Positions 43,522 to 53,595 are shown, numbered from the stretch's first letter. The stretch: DNA of 53,674 nucleotides from Clostridia bacterium (GCA_900753975.1 CAAEBC010000066.1:1-53674); one strand, 5' to 3'. The notes: a model not told the origin generated them from the letters alone. A program made the numbers and translations.

Positions 43522-44817
43522 CTACTTACATTCTATAATAGATACCGCCAATTTATCAAAATCAAAATGCTCCTCTATAACATTTTTTATTTCTTCAAGT
43601 GTAATCGTTTTATATGCCTCTACATAGTCTGAAGTGTCTATACCTCTAAAATAGTTATTTATAAAGTTAGTTGCAATACTACTAACACTATTAAACATTC
43701 TTACGAAGTCTCCATATAAAGATTTTTTCGTTTTTTCAAAAAGTTCTTTATCTAGTGAATTACTTTTTACTTCCATTATTCTCTCTTTTAGCTTTTCTAT
43801 TACGTCCCTATATTCATAAGCTTCAAATCCAATCATACTAAATGCATAATCTTCCTCAAAAGAAAAGTTCATATCAAAAGGTTTTATAATTAAGCCACTA
43901 TTATATAGGTCTTCAAAAAACTTGGTGCTCTTTCCACAAATCATTGTTAATGCTATTTGCATTGCTACATCTCTTTTTGCAAGTTTCAAACTATCGTTAG
44001 TAAAGCCAGCCTCTAATTTTTCAGATATAAAATTATCTTTAAAACCTATTGCAGCCATCGGCATGCTAATATCCATCTTTTTAATAACTTCTTTTTTATT
44101 TATATCTTTTATTTCATCATCATAAAATCTTTCAATTTTAGAAGTTAATTTGTTTCTCTTTACATCGCTTTTAATTATCTCTAAAACTTCGTCTTTATCT
44201 ACATTGCCAACAACACAGATTACCATATTAGATGAATCATAAAATGTGTTATAGCATTTATATAAAATTTCAGGTGTGATGTGTGAGATAGATTCTATAG
44301 TTCCAGCAATGTCCTTTGTTATAGCATGATTTTTATACATTGCACCAAGCATATTAAAAAATAATTGCCAGCTAGGATCGTCATCATACATTTGGATTTC
44401 TTGTCCTATTATTCCTTTTTCCTTTTCTACATTTTCATCTGTAAGATATGGATTTTGAACAAAATGTAATAATGCCTTAAAGACATCATTAAAGTTTTCT
44501 GTGCATTCAAAAAGATAAGCTGTGTGATTAAAAGAAGTATATGCATTAGGGTTAGCTCCCATTTTAGTTAATCTATCTAACGCATTTATTCCATCTTCTT
44601 GTTCAAACAATTTGTGCTCTAAAAAATGTGCAACTCCATCTGGAACTTCTACGATTTCAGAATCGTTACTAGATTTAAATCTATAATTCATAGAACCAAA
44701 ATGCGTAGCAAAAATCGCATATTTTTTGGTACATTCTTTTTTTGGAATAATGATAACATCTAATCCGTTATCTAAAGTATATTTATATAAAGTTTCATTT
44801 AAAAAATTCTTCTCCAC
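43522..44817 (-). CDS. M16 zinc peptidase, catalytic member (YfmH-like)
   Basis: This is an insulinase/pitrilysin-family peptidase of 431 residues. The inverted zinc motif HFLEH (in DGVAHFLEHKLFEQ) and the downstream glutamate region give the active-site layout. It is the active partner of the upstream M16-like protein, the arrangement of YfmF/YfmH in Bacillus. The substrate is unknown. I chose the GTG at 44817, 6-7 nt after AAAGGGAG; an ATG at 44838 overlaps the previous gene and has no site, but remains possible. Confidence 0.9.
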   Translation of the reverse strand: MEKNFLNETLYKYTLDNGLDVIIIPKKECTKKYAIFATHFGSMNYRFKSSNDSEIVEVPDGVAHFLEHKLFEQEDGINALDRLTKMGANPNAYTSFNHTAYLFECTENFNDVFKALLHFVQNPYLTDENVEKEKGIIGQEIQMYDDDPSWQLFFNMLGAMYKNHAITKDIAGTIESISHITPEILYKCYNTFYDSSNMVICVVGNVDKDEVLEIIKSDVKRNKLTSKIERFYDDEIKDINKKEVIKKMDISMPMAAIGFKDNFISEKLEAGFTNDSLKLAKRDVAMQIALTMICGKSTKFFEDLYNSGLIIKPFDMNFSFEEDYAFSMIGFEAYEYRDVIEKLKERIMEVKSNSLDKELFEKTKKSLYGDFVRMFNSVSSIATNFINNYFRGIDTSDYVEAYKTITLEEIKNVIEEHFDFDKLAVSIIECK

Positions 44818-44830
44818 TTTTTCACTCCCT

Positions 44831-46093
44831 TTAATCATTTTTCGCAGTCAAGAAATATTTAGTGTTTAAGTGCACTCTGTTTGCAACATACAAAATATCT
44901 TCTCTTGTAACACTATTAATTTTCTTTTTCATGTCTTCTATACTATCATGCATATCCATAATTATTTGACCTAAGCTTAAGTCTATAAGTATGTCTTGAC
45001 TATCTTTATATGAGTTCATTATATTTTCTAAAAATACTTTTGCATCTCTTATATCTTCATCTGAAAACTCACCTTTTTTCATGTCATCAACTTGTTTTTC
45101 AATTATCTCTAATGCCTTATCATGTTTATCTATTTCTATTCCAGCAAATACAAGCATTACTGATTTGTGTTTGATAAACATACTTCTAGCTGTATATGCT
45201 AAGCTTTCTTTTTCTCTGACATTTTGAAACATCTTTGAATTAGAAGAAGAACCGAGTATTGCATTATATACTTGAACTTTGTATAAGTCTTCTTTTACAT
45301 TAATATCTAAATTATATCCAAGCACTAGTTTGCCTTGTGTTACATCTTGCTTTTCTACTATATCTGAAACATTTTCTTTTGCTTTAAATTCGGCCATTTC
45401 GCTATTTTTTTTCACATTAGAATTAGAGTATGTTTTGCATATATCAAACCATTTCTCGTCTATTTTACTGCTACTTGAAACATAAAAATGTATTTCGCTA
45501 TTTTTTAATAACCATTTATATTGTTCATATAAATTTTCTGAATTTATGTTTTCCAAGTCTTCGATATTACCGTATTTATAAACACCATAAGGTTCGCCTT
45601 TAAACATTTCTTCTATGCATCTTGATACAGCATATTGGCTCTTTTCATTGACTCTAGCCTTTATTAATTCTTTTAAATTTTCTTTTTCTTTATCTACATA
45701 TTCCTCACTAAACTTACCGTCTATTAGTTTTGGATTATAGATAAGCTCTAAAAGTAATTTAATGCTATCTTCTAATAAATTTTCTCCATTTAAAGCATAC
45801 TTATCATCGATAGTTGTTATATAAAATTGAAGTGCTTGTTTATCTCCAATCTTATCGCTACTAGCATCCATAGCTGCACCGTATAAATCATCTAATCTTG
45901 AATTTATATCTTTTAATGTTGGTAAGTTTTCTGTTCCAGACATAAGCACTGCTGGAATAAGTGCATTTATTGTTATCTTTTCTTTACACAAATTGGACAA
46001 GAAAAATCCTGCAACAAAGTTTGTTTTAAATCTTTCTCCATCCATCTCATGTAAAAATATGTTATCTGCAATTTTAATAATATTTTCTTCCAT
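44831..46093 (-). CDS. M16-like protein lacking the zinc motif (YfmF-like)
   Basis: This is a 420-residue insulinase-fold protein. The position of HxxEH is occupied by VLMSGTENLP, so it should not bind zinc. The second-half motif with ESLAYTARSMF, typical of non-catalytic M16 partners, is present. It probably forms the chamber with the catalytic member encoded next. The ATG at 46093 is preferred after GGGAGG. It has its own promoter at 46121-46150. Confidence 0.88.
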   Translation of the reverse strand: MEENIIKIADNIFLHEMDGERFKTNFVAGFFLSNLCKEKITINALIPAVLMSGTENLPTLKDINSRLDDLYGAAMDASSDKIGDKQALQFYITTIDDKYALNGENLLEDSIKLLLELIYNPKLIDGKFSEEYVDKEKENLKELIKARVNEKSQYAVSRCIEEMFKGEPYGVYKYGNIEDLENINSENLYEQYKWLLKNSEIHFYVSSSSKIDEKWFDICKTYSNSNVKKNSEMAEFKAKENVSDIVEKQDVTQGKLVLGYNLDINVKEDLYKVQVYNAILGSSSNSKMFQNVREKESLAYTARSMFIKHKSVMLVFAGIEIDKHDKALEIIEKQVDDMKKGEFSDEDIRDAKVFLENIMNSYKDSQDILIDLSLGQIIMDMHDSIEDMKKKINSVTREDILYVANRVHLNTKYFLTAKND

Positions 46094-46120
46094 CATTTAC
46101 CTCCCTTTACACACAATGAT

Positions 46121-46150
46121 AGTATACCTCATGTTAAAGCAAATATTCAA
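46121..46150 (-). promoter_or_regulatory. Promoter of the M16 peptidase operon
   Basis: On the minus strand TTGAAT (46145-46150), an 18-bp spacer and TATACT (46121-46126) lie 28 bp upstream of the start. Confidence 0.6.
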
Positions 46151-46169
46151 GTAAAACCTAAACAATGAG

Positions 46170-46345
46170 TGAAGAAGGTAGAATAGAAGACAAAAAAGAT
46201 TCGTTGGATGGATTGGTAAAACTTTTATCCGCAAGGCTTTGTCAAGGTAGTATGGCTTCACCATCTCCACCTTGACAAAATTGCTACTAAAAGTATTACC
46301 AATCCCTCCAGCGAATCTTTTTTGTCTTCTATTCTACCTTCTTTA
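46170..46345. repeat. Hairpin family 1, copy 3 (opposite orientation)
   Basis: The arms 46170-46219 and 46296-46345 form a 50-bp inverted repeat with one mismatch and two G:T pairs. The arm sequence (GAAGGTAGAATAGAAGAC and beyond) is unrelated to copies 1 and 2. The core, read on the minus strand, repeats ACTTTTAGTAGCAATTTTG, CAAGGTGGAGATGG, CATACTACCTTGACAAAGCC and GGATAAAAGTTTTA. It lies 11 nt past the ftsH stop and just upstream of the M16 promoter, and could end the ftsH transcript. Confidence 0.93.
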
Positions 46346-46356
46346 GAAAGTTAATT

Positions 46357-48162
46357 TTAAACTCTTTGCATTATTGCTTCAAATTCGTCTGCTTCGATTT
46401 TTTCTTTTTCTAAAAGTACTGCAGCTACGTTATGAAGTTTATCTATGTTTTGCTCTAAAATTTTCTTTGCTCTATTATAACCTGTGTCTATAATCTTCTT
46501 TACTTCTACATCGATTACAGCAGCTATTTCATCACTGTAATTTTTAATGTTGTTGATATCTCTTCCTAAGAAAACTTCTTCTTGGTCATTTCCAAATGTG
46601 ATTGTGCCAAGTTTTTCACTCATACCATATTTCATTACCATGCTTCTTGCAATCTTGCTTGCTCTTTCTATGTCGTTTGAAGCACCTGTGCTGATGTCAT
46701 CTAATACTAAAGCTTCTGCAACTCTTCCACCTAAAAGTGAAACAATTTTATCTTCCATTTCTGATTTAGACATGAATGATTTATCCTCTGTATTTTTATA
46801 CATTGTATAACCACCTGCCATACCTCTAGGAATTATAGATACTTGATGTATTGGTTCAGCATGTGCTAAAAATCTACTTACAACAGCATGACCACCTTCA
46901 TGATATGCAACCAACTTTTTATCTTTTTCTGAAATTACTTTGCTCTTCTTTTCTGGTCCCATCAAAACTTTAACCATGGCATCTTCTAAGTTTTCCATAG
47001 TTATTGAGTTTTGATCCTTTCTTGCAGCTAAAAGTGCTGCTTCGTTTAACATATTTTCTAGGTCTGCACCTGTGAAACCAGCTGTGTTTTTAGCAAGTAC
47101 ACCTAAATCAATTTCTCCAGATAATTTTTTCTTTTTAGCATATAAAGCAAGTATTTCTTCTCTTGCCTTAACGTCTGGGGCAGGAACTACTATTTGTCTA
47201 TCAAATCTTCCTGGTCTTTGTAGTGCTGGATCTAGGATGTCTGGTCTATTTGTAGCAGCTAATACTATAACACCACTATTAGTTCCAAATCCATCCATCT
47301 CTACAAGTAATTGGTTAAGTGTTTGTTCTCTTTCGTCGTGTCCACCACCAAGACCTGCACCTCTTTGACGACCAACTGCATCAATTTCGTCTATGAAAAC
47401 TATACATGGTGCTTTTGCTTTTGCCTCAGCAAACAAATCTCTAACTCTTGAAGCACCAACACCTACATACATCTCAACAAAATCCGAACCACTTATAGAA
47501 AAGAATGGTACTCCAGCCTCACCTGCAACTGCTTTTGCAAGTAATGTTTTACCTGTACCTGGTTGACCAACAAGTAATATTCCTTTTGGAATTCTTGCTC
47601 CCATATCTATAAATTTCTTTGGATATTTTAAAAACTCTACTACTTCTTGTAGTTCTTCTCTTTCTTCTGGAAGACCCGCAACATCTTTAAATGTAACTTT
47701 ATTTTTGTCATCTGGATTAGAAAGTCTAGCTCTGTTTTTGGTGAAAGACATCGCACCCTTTCCACCACCAGCTGTTTGCATTATAAACACCCAACATAAA
47801 ACCGCAAGTATAACTATTATAATTGGTGTTAAATAATCCAAAAACGTTAAAATAGAAGATGTAGCATCTGCCTTATATTTTATGTCACTGCCTTCCAATA
47901 TTTTTTCGTTTATTAATTTTGTAAGTTCTGTCTTATCTGTTAAATTAACTACCTTTTCTTCTTTGCTATCTCTTAGTTTTACATAAGCAACATTTGTTTC
48001 GCTTGCAAGTTCGATTGATTCGACATTGTCTTCGCTAATTTGTGCCACTAAAGTACTATATTCCATTTCCGATGAACCTTTATCTAAAAGAAGTGTAACA
48101 GAAAAGAATATTAGTATCATAGTTATAAGTAATGGTGCAATTCCTCTAAATGGTTTCTTCAT
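46357..48162 (-). CDS. ftsH: ATP-dependent zinc metalloprotease FtsH
   Basis: FtsH is a membrane-anchored AAA+ protease that degrades misfolded membrane proteins and regulators. The 601-residue protein has two transmembrane helices (about 10-28 and 110-128) with an external domain between them. Walker A GQPGTGKT, Walker B VFIDEID, the arginine-finger region RPGRFDRQIV and the zinc motif HEGGH follow. Length and order are normal. It is 80 nt downstream of tilS, the usual Firmicute neighbourhood. Confidence 0.97.
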   Translation of the reverse strand: MKKPFRGIAPLLITMILIFFSVTLLLDKGSSEMEYSTLVAQISEDNVESIELASETNVAYVKLRDSKEEKVVNLTDKTELTKLINEKILEGSDIKYKADATSSILTFLDYLTPIIIVILAVLCWVFIMQTAGGGKGAMSFTKNRARLSNPDDKNKVTFKDVAGLPEEREELQEVVEFLKYPKKFIDMGARIPKGILLVGQPGTGKTLLAKAVAGEAGVPFFSISGSDFVEMYVGVGASRVRDLFAEAKAKAPCIVFIDEIDAVGRQRGAGLGGGHDEREQTLNQLLVEMDGFGTNSGVIVLAATNRPDILDPALQRPGRFDRQIVVPAPDVKAREEILALYAKKKKLSGEIDLGVLAKNTAGFTGADLENMLNEAALLAARKDQNSITMENLEDAMVKVLMGPEKKSKVISEKDKKLVAYHEGGHAVVSRFLAHAEPIHQVSIIPRGMAGGYTMYKNTEDKSFMSKSEMEDKIVSLLGGRVAEALVLDDISTGASNDIERASKIARSMVMKYGMSEKLGTITFGNDQEEVFLGRDINNIKNYSDEIAAVIDVEVKKIIDTGYNRAKKILEQNIDKLHNVAAVLLEKEKIEADEFEAIMQRV

Positions 48163-48242
48163 TATATCCTCCTTAAATAATTAAATTTCATATTAGATGT
48201 TATCATAACAAAAAAAAATTGTCTATATCCTTCATAAAAACA

Positions 48243-49205
48243 TTACATTTTTATGAATTCAACTTTTCCTTTATCCACATACACCTTTATATGTTTATTT
48301 GGCATTGTATATTTTTTTCCAATATTATTACTACACAATTTAAGTATATCTTCTATATGAACTCTTTCTATATCTTTTGCATTTCCAAGAACTTTTATTA
48401 TAAATTTAATTATTAATCTTCTTTTTATTACATTATCTAGTTTATTAAATTCTTTTAGATTACATACCAATTTATCATCAAATTCTTTTACCATGCAAGC
48501 TTCATAAGAAATATCAACTTGCTCTTTTATAAATCTTTCTTCATCTGAAATAATTTCTGACATTCTGTTTATATTGCTAACAACGTTTGAATTGATATTT
48601 TTTTCTATGTAAGGTATTAATTCTAGTCTTATTTTATTTCTTGTATATATAGTTTCGTCATTAGATTCGTCATGTCTTGGATTTAAGTTTTTGTTTAAGC
48701 AATATTTTTCAATTTCTTTTCTTGTGCATTCAATTAGTGGCCTAACTATCACATCATCTCTAATAGGTTCGATGCCTTTTAAACCAGACATTCCGCTACC
48801 CCTTATAATATTCATGATTACTGTTTCAGCATTATCATTACTATTATGTGCAGTAGCAATTTTAGTACAATTTTCTTTTTCCATTACTTCATGAAAAAAG
48901 TCATATCTTACTTTTCTTCCTGCTTCTTCCAAAGTCATACCAGATAAGTTTTCTTTTAACTTAACTCTTTTGACAAAGCAAGGCACATTTATGCTTTTAC
49001 AAAAATCTGTAACAAATTTTTCATCTATTACTGCATTTTCGCGAAGCCCATGATTTATATGTGCAACGCATATATTATATTTTAATTCATGTAATACATT
49101 TAAAAGACATATTGAATCCGGTCCGCCAGAAACACCAACTACAACTTTATCTTCATCTTTAATCAAATTAAATTTTTCAATTGTCTTTTTTACTTTATCA
49201 AGCAT
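48243..49205 (-). CDS. tilS: tRNA(Ile)-lysidine synthetase TilS
   Basis: TilS converts C34 of the CAU-anticodon tRNA-Ile to lysidine so that it reads AUA. The PP-loop SGGPDS is near the N terminus and the conserved HINHGLRENA and TRNKIRLELIPYIE follow. At 320 residues it is shorter than Bacillus TilS and appears to lack most of the C-terminal domain; short forms are known in other bacteria. It is followed by ftsH. Confidence 0.93.
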   Translation of the reverse strand: MLDKVKKTIEKFNLIKDEDKVVVGVSGGPDSICLLNVLHELKYNICVAHINHGLRENAVIDEKFVTDFCKSINVPCFVKRVKLKENLSGMTLEEAGRKVRYDFFHEVMEKENCTKIATAHNSNDNAETVIMNIIRGSGMSGLKGIEPIRDDVIVRPLIECTRKEIEKYCLNKNLNPRHDESNDETIYTRNKIRLELIPYIEKNINSNVVSNINRMSEIISDEERFIKEQVDISYEACMVKEFDDKLVCNLKEFNKLDNVIKRRLIIKFIIKVLGNAKDIERVHIEDILKLCSNNIGKKYTMPNKHIKVYVDKGKVEFIKM

Positions 49206-49289
49206 ATAAATTTCCTCCGAAAAATTTTAGAAAAATATATTAACTTCAAATATATAAAAAGATATCATTTTTCACGTTATTAAAAAATT

Positions 49290-50624
49290 TTAATGAAATT
49301 TATCTATATTTCCAAATTTTAAATAATTACCAAGCCAAATCAATTCTGTAGTACCTGTTGAACCAGCTCTGTTTTTAGCTAAAATTACTTCTGCTATATT
49401 TTTCTTTTCTGTTTCAGGATTATAATAATCATCACGATATAAAAACATAACCATATCGGCATCTTGCTCTATAGAACCAGATTCTCTAAGGTCACTAAGC
49501 ATAGGCCTATGATCTATTCTTTGCTCTGGAGCACGGCTAAGCTGAGAAAGTGCAATTATTGGTACTCCAATTTCTCTTGCCAAAACTTTTAAAGACCTGC
49601 TTATTTCTGAAATATCTTGTTGCCTACTTAAACTTGCTTTATTTGCATCCATAAGTTGTAAATAGTCTATAACAATAAGTCCAATGTCATACTCCATTTT
49701 CAATTTTCTACATCTAGCTCTTAATTCAAGAGGAGAATATCCAGCAGAATCATCTAATATAATTTTACTTTCTGATAAAGTACCTGAAACATTTGTAAGA
49801 CTTATCCAATCTTCATCTTCAAGTTTTCCACTTCTTATTTTTGTGCTATCCACCATTGCTTCACTTGCTAAGATTCTGTTTAAAAGTTCTTCTTTTGACA
49901 TCTCGAGACTAAAATAAACAGCTGCTTTCCCTGCACGCATAGCTGCGTGTGTCAATATGTTTAATGCAAAAGCAGACTTACCCATAGCCGGTCTTGCTGC
50001 AACTACAATAAGTTGACCTGGAACAAATCCAAGCGTTTTAGCATCTAACTCTTTAAAGCCACTAGGAATTCCAAGAACCTCTTCTGTTTGACTTGCAAGT
50101 TTTTCTAAATTATCAAAAGTCTCAACTAAAACATCTTTTACTAATGCATAACTTTTTTCTGTTTTTTTCTGTGCTATGTTGAAAACAGATTTTTCAGCTT
50201 TTTCTAAAATGTCGCTTGCCGGTTCTAAAGCCTCATAACTATCATGAGTTATATCATTAGAAGCTTTTATAAGTTGTCTTAAAATTGCTTTTTCTTCAAC
50301 TATTTTCGCATAATACTCAACATTGCTAACAGAAAACATCGGATTAGTAAGAGAAGCTAAATATTCAAAACCATTTATAACATCATACTTTCCACGAAGT
50401 CTAAGTTGTTCTTTAACAGTAAGTAAATCTATAGCAGAACCTTTAGAATATAAATCAAGTATTGCGGAATATATTTCTTCATGTTCTGTTTTATAAAAAT
50501 CAGCTGGCTTTAAAATTTCTACGACTGTAAGCACTGCATCTTTATCTGCAAGCATTGCACCAAGTACTGCTTGCTCTGCTTGCGAATCATTAGGTGGAAT
50601 TCGTGCTATTATTTTTTCATCCAT
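49290..50624 (-). CDS. dnaB: Replicative DNA helicase DnaB
   Basis: DnaB is the hexameric 5'-3' helicase of the replication fork. It has 444 residues: an N-terminal helical domain (PPNDSQAEQAVLGAMLAD) and a RecA-like domain with Walker A RPAMGKSAFALN and LIVIDYLQLM. The C-terminal DADMVMFLYRDDYY motif is also seen. I chose the ATG at 50624, after TTGGAGG; the reading from 50681 includes a leader. There is no intein. It lies between rplI and tilS. Confidence 0.96.
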   Translation of the reverse strand: MDEKIIARIPPNDSQAEQAVLGAMLADKDAVLTVVEILKPADFYKTEHEEIYSAILDLYSKGSAIDLLTVKEQLRLRGKYDVINGFEYLASLTNPMFSVSNVEYYAKIVEEKAILRQLIKASNDITHDSYEALEPASDILEKAEKSVFNIAQKKTEKSYALVKDVLVETFDNLEKLASQTEEVLGIPSGFKELDAKTLGFVPGQLIVVAARPAMGKSAFALNILTHAAMRAGKAAVYFSLEMSKEELLNRILASEAMVDSTKIRSGKLEDEDWISLTNVSGTLSESKIILDDSAGYSPLELRARCRKLKMEYDIGLIVIDYLQLMDANKASLSRQQDISEISRSLKVLAREIGVPIIALSQLSRAPEQRIDHRPMLSDLRESGSIEQDADMVMFLYRDDYYNPETEKKNIAEVILAKNRAGSTGTTELIWLGNYLKFGNIDKFH

Positions 50625-50716
50625 AAAACTTTCCTCCAAAAACAATAGTACATAATTATAATATAGATAAAATTTTTTCAAACATTATCTATATTATAAA
50701 AACTACTATACACATT

Positions 50717-51163
50717 CTACTCCGAAACAACAGTTACTTTAAGTTTACCAGTTATTCCTTCAAAAAGTTTTATATCTATAGTGTAGACGCCAAGTGTTTT
50801 AATTGCGTCGTTTAAACCTATTTTCTTTTTATCTACTTCTACAAAATACTTTTTATTTAATTCATCTGCAATATCTTTGCTTGTTACACTACCAAAAGTC
50901 TTTCCGTTTTCACCAGCTTTAATTTTGAAAACTAATTCAAAATCTTTCATCTTTTTTGAAAGTTCTTCTGCACTAGCCTTTGACATATCTCTTCTATATT
51001 TATTAGCATCTTGTTTTGTCTTTAGTTCATTTAAGTTTGTGTTATCTGCTATAACAGCTAGCTTCTTAGGTAGCAAATAGTTTCTCGCATACCCATCTGA
51101 AGCATTTATAACTTGTCCTTTTTTGCCTATGGATTTAATATCTTGTGTTAAAATAACTTTCAT
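50717..51163 (-). CDS. rplI: 50S ribosomal protein bL9
   Basis: bL9 binds 23S rRNA with its N-terminal domain and spans outward by a long helix to its C-terminal domain. It is 148 residues, the normal length. The signature GKKGQVINASDGYARNYLLP is near the N terminus, followed by the connecting helix and a second domain with FGSVTSKDIADEL. It sits between gdpP and dnaB, an order conserved in Firmicutes. Confidence 0.97.
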   Translation of the reverse strand: MKVILTQDIKSIGKKGQVINASDGYARNYLLPKKLAVIADNTNLNELKTKQDANKYRRDMSKASAEELSKKMKDFELVFKIKAGENGKTFGSVTSKDIADELNKKYFVEVDKKKIGLNDAIKTLGVYTIDIKLFEGITGKLKVTVVSE

Positions 51164-51200
51164 AAAACCCCTCCGTTATTCTCTATTAAAAATATATGTA

Positions 51201-53189
51201 TTACTCTTTCTCTTTTAATGTTTCTTCAATTGATTGAATTAACATTTTCTTAACTTCTTCAATTGACATTCCTTGAATTTGAGCACCAGCCATTAACATG
51301 TGACCACCGCCACCTAATTTTTCAAGTATTACTTGCACATTTATTTTTCCATTTGATCTACCACTAATATAAACCTTACCTCCTGTTTCGCAAAGTACAA
51401 AAGAAGTATCTATTGCATTTAAGTTTAAGAGTTCATCAGCAGACTGTCCTGTTAGTTGTATAGGATTATCAATAGTGTTTGGGCAAATTGCGATAGCTAT
51501 GTTTCCAAATACTATCTCACAATTTCTTATTACATCAGCAATCGCAACATACGTATCAACATCATTTTGAAAAGCTTTATTTATCATTGCTGTATCAATT
51601 CCTAATTTTTTCAAATAAGCAGCAGCTTCAAAAGTTCTAACACCAGTTTTTTGAGTGAAATTCTTTGTGTCTGTTAAAATACCAGCATATAAACATTCTG
51701 CAACTAATTGTGGAATTTCTATCTTTATTTCTGAATATTGTAAAATCTCTGTAACTAACTCACTTGCTGAAGAAGCATAAACTTCTTGAAAAGTAAGTAT
51801 GGCATTTTCTATAGCATTTTCGCCTCTTCTGTGGTGGTCGATTATAGCTACTTTAGATGCCTTTTCTAAAATTGCATTTGATTCCACTAAATCTTTTTTA
51901 TGAGTATCCACAACTATAAGTAATGTATCTTGATTTATCGTTGGAAGTAGTTCTTCCTCTGGCATTATAACATCAGATAACTTATCGCTCGTAGCAATCT
52001 TCTTACAAAGCTCATCTATTCCTAAACCTTTGTTATTAAAACAAACATGTGCTTCCTTATCATAAGCTTTTGCTAAAACGTACATACCCATTGCAGCGCC
52101 TAAGCTATCTGCGTCCATATTTTTGTGACCCATGACAATTACACTACTTGAATTAGAAATTAATTCTTGTAAGCCTTGTGCAATAACTCTTGATTTAACT
52201 TTTGTACGTTTTTCAACTTCTTTAGTATTTCCACCAAAGAATACATATTTTCCGTCTTTCTTTATAACAACTTGGTCTCCACCTCTACTTAATGCTACAT
52301 CAATCGCATTAACAGCGGCTTGCAATTTTTCGCTCTTAGTTCCATCTTCAGTAACAATACCAGCACTTATTGTAACAGGAATTTTATTACCTATATTAAT
52401 TTCCTTTATAACGTCTAATATTTCAAACTTAGAATCTGTAAAAGCTTTAATATATTTTTTGTCAAAAACAATCAAGAATCTGCTTCTATCCATTTTCGTT
52501 ATAATTCCACCAGTAAAAGCAAACCACTCTCTAAGTGTTCTTTCTATATGTGCAGTAAGCTGTGGCATATCTGTATCACTCATGCCTTGCATAAGTTCTT
52601 CATAATTATCTATCATTATGATACCAACACAGTCTTTAGCATCTTCGTAAGTTTTAAACAAACGATAATATTCAGTCCTATCAATAAAGTAAAGCATCAT
52701 TGCAACTTCTTTACCGTTTTTCTTTTTTAGATTTACTAGGTTTCCTAAAATACGATAATGTTTATCATGAATCGTTATCTCTTTATCAATCTCTGCGAAT
52801 CTATCATCATATTCGCTATCTAATTCCTTAATGATATTTTCTAAATATTTTTGTTTGTTTATTCCTTTAAACATAAGCTCTAACAAGTCGTTATTCCATA
52901 AAATATCGCCTTGCTCTGTTATAATAACTGCTGGAATTGGAAAATTAAAAATAGACTCATCTGTTTTTAATTTAAATATAAAACTATCCATACTATTTAT
53001 AACACGCTCACGCATAGCTTTATTTTTTCTATATGTAAAAATAAGCACAAAAACATATACCAAAAACGACAAGAAAAACAAAGTCGGATTTGGATAAGAT
53101 ATACAAGCTGTAACTAAAAGTAGTAAAATTATTATAAGATATGTTCTATATTTTGGTACAAAAACTTCATCAAATTTAAATTTTCGCAT
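51201..53189 (-). CDS. gdpP: Cyclic-di-AMP phosphodiesterase GdpP
   Basis: GdpP hydrolyses c-di-AMP and so tunes potassium and osmolyte uptake and wall stress. The 662 residues run as two transmembrane helices (about 16-52), a PAS-like domain (about 75-170) and a degenerate GGDEF domain (about 180-310) without the GGDEF catalytic residues. A DHH domain follows with MGHKNMDADSLG (353-364) and DHH (451-453), then a DHHA1 domain with LGGGGHMLMAGAQIQG. It lies just upstream of rplI. Confidence 0.95.
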   Translation of the reverse strand: MRKFKFDEVFVPKYRTYLIIILLLLVTACISYPNPTLFFLSFLVYVFVLIFTYRKNKAMRERVINSMDSFIFKLKTDESIFNFPIPAVIITEQGDILWNNDLLELMFKGINKQKYLENIIKELDSEYDDRFAEIDKEITIHDKHYRILGNLVNLKKKNGKEVAMMLYFIDRTEYYRLFKTYEDAKDCVGIIMIDNYEELMQGMSDTDMPQLTAHIERTLREWFAFTGGIITKMDRSRFLIVFDKKYIKAFTDSKFEILDVIKEINIGNKIPVTISAGIVTEDGTKSEKLQAAVNAIDVALSRGGDQVVIKKDGKYVFFGGNTKEVEKRTKVKSRVIAQGLQELISNSSSVIVMGHKNMDADSLGAAMGMYVLAKAYDKEAHVCFNNKGLGIDELCKKIATSDKLSDVIMPEEELLPTINQDTLLIVVDTHKKDLVESNAILEKASKVAIIDHHRRGENAIENAILTFQEVYASSASELVTEILQYSEIKIEIPQLVAECLYAGILTDTKNFTQKTGVRTFEAAAYLKKLGIDTAMINKAFQNDVDTYVAIADVIRNCEIVFGNIAIAICPNTIDNPIQLTGQSADELLNLNAIDTSFVLCETGGKVYISGRSNGKINVQVILEKLGGGGHMLMAGAQIQGMSIEEVKKMLIQSIEETLKEKE

Positions 53190-53220
53190 AGGCTCCTCCT
53201 AACGCTACAATTTTATACTT

Positions 53221-53472
53221 TTAATCCTCATTTGTCAAGAAATCTACCATCTCACCAGCCGCATCTTTCGCTACAACCGCAACAATATTTCTTACTTTAA
53301 ATTTAATTATTTTTTCACCATATTTTATTTCAATTACATCACCAATTTTTACTTCTGTACTAGCCTTTGCAATTTTTCCATTTATAATAACTCTACCACT
53401 GTCGCAAGCCTCATTTGCAACAGTTCTTCTTTTTATAACTCTACTAACTTTCAAAAATTTATCTAAACGCAT
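53221..53472 (-). CDS. rqcP: RNA-binding S4 domain protein RqcP (YabO)
   Basis: This 83-residue S4-domain protein has RLDKFLKVSRVIKRRTVANE and VIINGKIAKASTEVKIGD. RqcP works with RqcH in ribosome-associated quality control, stabilising the P-site tRNA during alanine tailing. The ATG at 53472 follows GGAGG by 5-6 nt; a start at 53484 overlaps that site. It stands next to the HU gene, as hup and yabO often do in Firmicutes, which supports the name over other S4 proteins. Confidence 0.9.
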   Translation of the reverse strand: MRLDKFLKVSRVIKRRTVANEACDSGRVIINGKIAKASTEVKIGDVIEIKYGEKIIKFKVRNIVAVVAKDAAGEMVDFLTNED

Positions 53473-53553
53473 TTTTTCCTCCATAAACTTATTTTAGGAA
53501 TTTAAAGCTTCGTAAACAGCTCTTAATTTCTTATATATTTTATTTATATATAT

Positions 53554-53583
53554 TAAAAAAAGTGACAACCTTAGTTGCCACTT
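53554..53583 (-). terminator. Intrinsic terminator after the HU gene
   Basis: On the minus strand AGTGGCAAC pairs with GTTGTCACT (one G:U) over 4 nt and is followed by TTTTTT. Confidence 0.85.
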
Positions 53584-53595
53584 AACATCTTAGAC

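Noticed and set aside
52132..52605. Plus-strand frame inside gdpP
   Set aside because: It is antisense to conserved GGDEF/DHH coding sequence and has no start signals.
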